Positions 61,760 to 64,000 of a stretch of DNA of 64,000 bases are shown piece by piece; positions within the stretch are counted from its first letter, which is position 1; the number at the start of each line of letters is the position of its first letter. The notes under the pieces were generated by a model that was not told where the DNA came from, made no database searches, and was given only the letters and a program-made list of their open reading frames with translations. The DNA comes from Tropicibacter sp. R16_0 (lineage in GTDB: Bacteria; Pseudomonadota; Alphaproteobacteria; Rhodobacterales; Rhodobacteraceae), in assembly GCF_017743935.1 (NCBI RefSeq), contig NZ_JAGHRE010000004.1:248001-312000 (forward strand), given 5' to 3'. The position numbers and the translations under genes were made by a program.

Positions 61760-64000
61760 CTACTGCAATTGCAGGATATCAGGCACGCAGAGCTTGCGGT
61801 TCTCTGGCATTTTCGATGCCCCGTCCGAGCGTTTCAGGCGGCGGGGGCCGTCCTTGACCTTGACCTTTGGATCGTTCAGCGACCCCTTGAGGGTAAAGGG
61901 CCAAGGGCTGCGCGACAGCGGCTTGCCAATGCGCCGAGGCTGCCCGGTAATGTCGAGTGTCTTGCCTTTCAAATTCACGTTGCCAAAGACCACCACTTGC
62001 ACCTGATCGGTTTCCACCACGATCTGCTTGGTCGAAACTTGCCCGTTCGAGAAGTACAGCGGAGCATGGGCGCAGACGATGGGGGCGGTCTTGCCGCGCT
62101 CTTTCGAGAACAGCCAAGGCAGAACACCCAGACCGGCAATGTCCAGCAACTGCGTATCTATGGTTCCGTTGCGCATCGAGACAAAGGCCGAGCCCTGCAT
62201 TGTCGCCAGGAAGTCCTGCACCGATTTGTGGTGCCCTTGCAGCTTGAACTCACCGTTGAGCACTCCGCTGGCGGGCTTTTTGAAGTTGATCGCATGCATG
62301 ATCTCGCCAAAGTCCCAACCATCTGTGGACCCTTCGACGCTGAGGATGTCGGGATCTTCGTTCATGTCCATGGACCCCGTAATGTTGAAATGACCGCCGC
62401 CATAGCTGAAATCTACCGGCCCCAACTGGGCTTTGCCCTCGGCGAATTCAAATGCGCTTTGCAGGCTGGTGGTACCTGCGTCGCCTTCAAGTTTCCGCAA
62501 ATCGATCTGCACGCTCAGATCCATGCCAGACAGCAAGATGGTGCGGCCAAGCGGTTCCAGCGTCACATCCCGCAATGGCCCGGTTTCAGGCTCTTCCTTG
62601 CTCAGGACGAGGGGTTGGACCTCATTTGTGTTGGCAGGTTCTTCTGCGGTTTCAGGCTGTGGGTTCAGCTTTGACAGTTGGAGCGCCGAGGCGGCGATAT
62701 CGCGCAGGTGATTGATCCGGATCAGATCGCTTTCAACCGTGCCGCGTACCACTGGGTGCGGGTCGGCCAGATCCATGGACATCGTCAGATCCAGTTCCGA
62801 GTCGCCCACATCCACGGCCATCGCCGTTTCCCAGGCCGTGTCCTCGCTGGTCAAGTCGATCGCCAGTTGCACCAGGCCTGTGTCGATTGGTTTCAACTCC
62901 AGCGTTTCGAGCAACTTGGCGCCAGAGGGGACATCGACCTTAACGTGCAGATCAACATCCTCGAATTTGAGCGCGTTGTGCACCGAGCCCGTTACATCCA
63001 GATGCCACAGGTCCGAGTCTTGCGATTTGGCCTGAAGCTCGCTCAGCGACAGCACCTTGGCGTTGCCCTTCAGGCGAAACCCACCAACCAGCTTGCCCAG
63101 ATCACCAGCTGCGGCAAACCCCTCGGGCGCAATCAGACTGGAGGCCGAGATCAACAGGTCGGCGCCAAAGTCGATCCCCTCCAGCCGCAGCGCATCCTCG
63201 ACGGCGCCTTCTACAACCAGAAACGGTGCATCAGGCGGGCCGATCCGCAGGACGGCGTTGCCTAGGCGCAGTAACCCGTCGGGTGTGCGTGAGATGCCAG
63301 AGACCTCAACCGGGGGCGGGCCTTCGCCGGTTGTGTCCAGGACAAACCCATTGGTGGCGATCACCATGCCTCGTTTCGGAATGCCATTTGGTTGCGCCTC
63401 GAGGGTCATGTCGACCCCCACCAGTTTCAGGTCACGCCGCAGTGTCGCGGGGGGCGGCACAGCGTCATCTGGATAAAGGCGAATGCGCGTGTCGAGCGAG
63501 ACATCGGCTGCATTTCCCATCTCCCCCAACTCACCCGTCACCGTGAGGCTTTGTCCGGTGTCCAGTGCCACGGCAACGTTCACATCCGTCACCCGCGCCG
63601 GACCGTCCGAGGTGTGCAATTTGGCGCTGATCTTGCCGGTGCCCGAGATCGGTTTTTGCAGCTTCAGCGCGTCCAGCAACTGCCCCAGCTCTTGGATCTC
63701 GGCGCTGACCGAGGTGACGTATCCGCCGTCTGTAGGATCCCCAGACAGGTCGACGTGCATCTGGTCAAATCGGAGATTGGCGGAAAACGGATCCCCTTGG
63801 GCAAATGTGCCGTCCAACTCAAACGTCTCCCCGTTCACTGCGCCGCTGCCCGTTAGGGTCAAGGGCGCAGAGGGTGTGTTTTGGGTCAGGCCAAAGGTGC
63901 TGATCTGCACATCCAGATCCAGGCCGTTCCGCGCGTCTTGATACAGAACACTGCTGTCGGACAGTTGGATCCCTTGACCGGACAGCAAGCTCAGCGGATT
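61760..64000 (-). CDS. AsmA-family protein (C-terminal part, cut by window edge)
   Basis: About 746 C-terminal residues of a large AsmA/YhdP-type envelope protein. It has repeated beta-strand motifs (LDVQISTFGLTQNTPSAPLTLTGSG; FNITGSMDMNEDPDIL) and the AsmA-like C-terminal region (GVLNGEFKLQGHHKSVQDFLATMQGSA, LDIAGLGVLPWLF). AsmA proteins are inner-membrane-anchored and are linked to lipid transport to the outer membrane. The reading frame runs through the right edge, so the N-terminus and membrane anchor are missing. It is upstream of pnp on the same strand, where other genomes often keep rpsO. Confidence 0.87.
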   Translation of the reverse strand, partial: NPLSLLSGQGIQLSDSSVLYQDARNGLDLDVQISTFGLTQNTPSAPLTLTGSGAVNGETFELDGTFAQGDPFSANLRFDQMHVDLSGDPTDGGYVTSVSAEIQELGQLLDALKLQKPISGTGKISAKLHTSDGPARVTDVNVAVALDTGQSLTVTGELGEMGNAADVSLDTRIRLYPDDAVPPPATLRRDLKLVGVDMTLEAQPNGIPKRGMVIATNGFVLDTTGEGPPPVEVSGISRTPDGLLRLGNAVLRIGPPDAPFLVVEGAVEDALRLEGIDFGADLLISASSLIAPEGFAAAGDLGKLVGGFRLKGNAKVLSLSELQAKSQDSDLWHLDVTGSVHNALKFEDVDLHVKVDVPSGAKLLETLELKPIDTGLVQLAIDLTSEDTAWETAMAVDVGDSELDLTMSMDLADPHPVVRGTVESDLIRINHLRDIAASALQLSKLNPQPETAEEPANTNEVQPLVLSKEEPETGPLRDVTLEPLGRTILLSGMDLSVQIDLRKLEGDAGTTSLQSAFEFAEGKAQLGPVDFSYGGGHFNITGSMDMNEDPDILSVEGSTDGWDFGEIMHAINFKKPASGVLNGEFKLQGHHKSVQDFLATMQGSAFVSMRNGTIDTQLLDIAGLGVLPWLFSKERGKTAPIVCAHAPLYFSNGQVSTKQIVVETDQVQVVVFGNVNLKGKTLDITGQPRRIGKPLSRSPWPFTLKGSLNDPKVKVKDGPRRLKRSDGASKMPENRKLCVPDILQLQ

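Overview
The window is a stretch of chromosome from a marine Roseobacter-group alphaproteobacterium (Rhodobacteraceae, Ruegeria/Phaeobacter-like). This is inferred from high-GC coding sequence, a Rhodobacter-type porin, typical gene neighbourhoods (ybbN / Lon-substrate-binding / Trm112; M16 pair / DUF3035 / lspA / purH / heparinase-like / rsmB; ftsK / lolA) and two full-length GcvT-family flavoproteins. I saw no tRNA, rRNA, CRISPR array, insertion sequence or prophage. About 60 protein genes are called; leuS (left edge) and an AsmA-like gene (right edge) are cut by the window.

Layout. 1-6.4 kb: leuS, a DUF3576 lipoprotein, a porin, yggS, an L,D-transpeptidase overlapping ribA, an OmpR-type response regulator, then an FNR-type box followed by a compact candidate sRNA. 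6.4-7.7 kb: a low-GC methyltransferase patch. 7.7-24.9 kb: housekeeping genes (xth, ybbN, Lon-domain protein, Trm112, ubiH-like hydroxylase, amidase, aminotransferase, ftsK, lolA, lytic transglycosylase, AEC transporter, hspQ, ggt), a STAS/anti-sigma-kinase pair, a thiolase and free-Met-sulfoxide reductase. 24.9-39.6 kb: the metabolic core, with an XRE-cupin regulator, LysE exporter, GFA protein, two 815/816-aa FAD/GcvT demethylating dehydrogenases, a cupin, a quinone-reductase-like protein, a homocysteine methyltransferase, a GlxA/GbdR-like AraC regulator, then deoC, a fused aldehyde dehydrogenase and an SDR. 39.8-51.5 kb: cell-envelope and RNA-modification genes. 51.8-64 kb: two glycosyltransferases, an aldehyde dehydrogenase with palindromic operators, a 1-Cys peroxiredoxin, an outer-membrane barrel, a membrane-tethered LuxR protein with a PepSY-like partner, pnp and the AsmA-like gene.

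How the parts work together. The 24.9-35.2 kb block reads as an N-methyl-compound module: flavoprotein dehydrogenases oxidise methylated amines (dimethylglycine/sarcosine type), their GcvT domains can pass the C1 unit to tetrahydrofolate, the methyltransferase could use a methyl donor such as betaine, and the GFA protein and exporter may deal with by-products. The deoC-ALDH pair fits deoxyribose-phosphate cleavage and acetaldehyde oxidation.

Most unusual signals: (1) the FNR-box/anti-Shine-Dalgarno sRNA candidate at 5.9-6.0 kb; (2) a family of three structured 190-235 bp repeats with conserved inverted ends and divergent interiors, all three in gaps between convergent genes; (3) several unassigned operators and leader hairpins.
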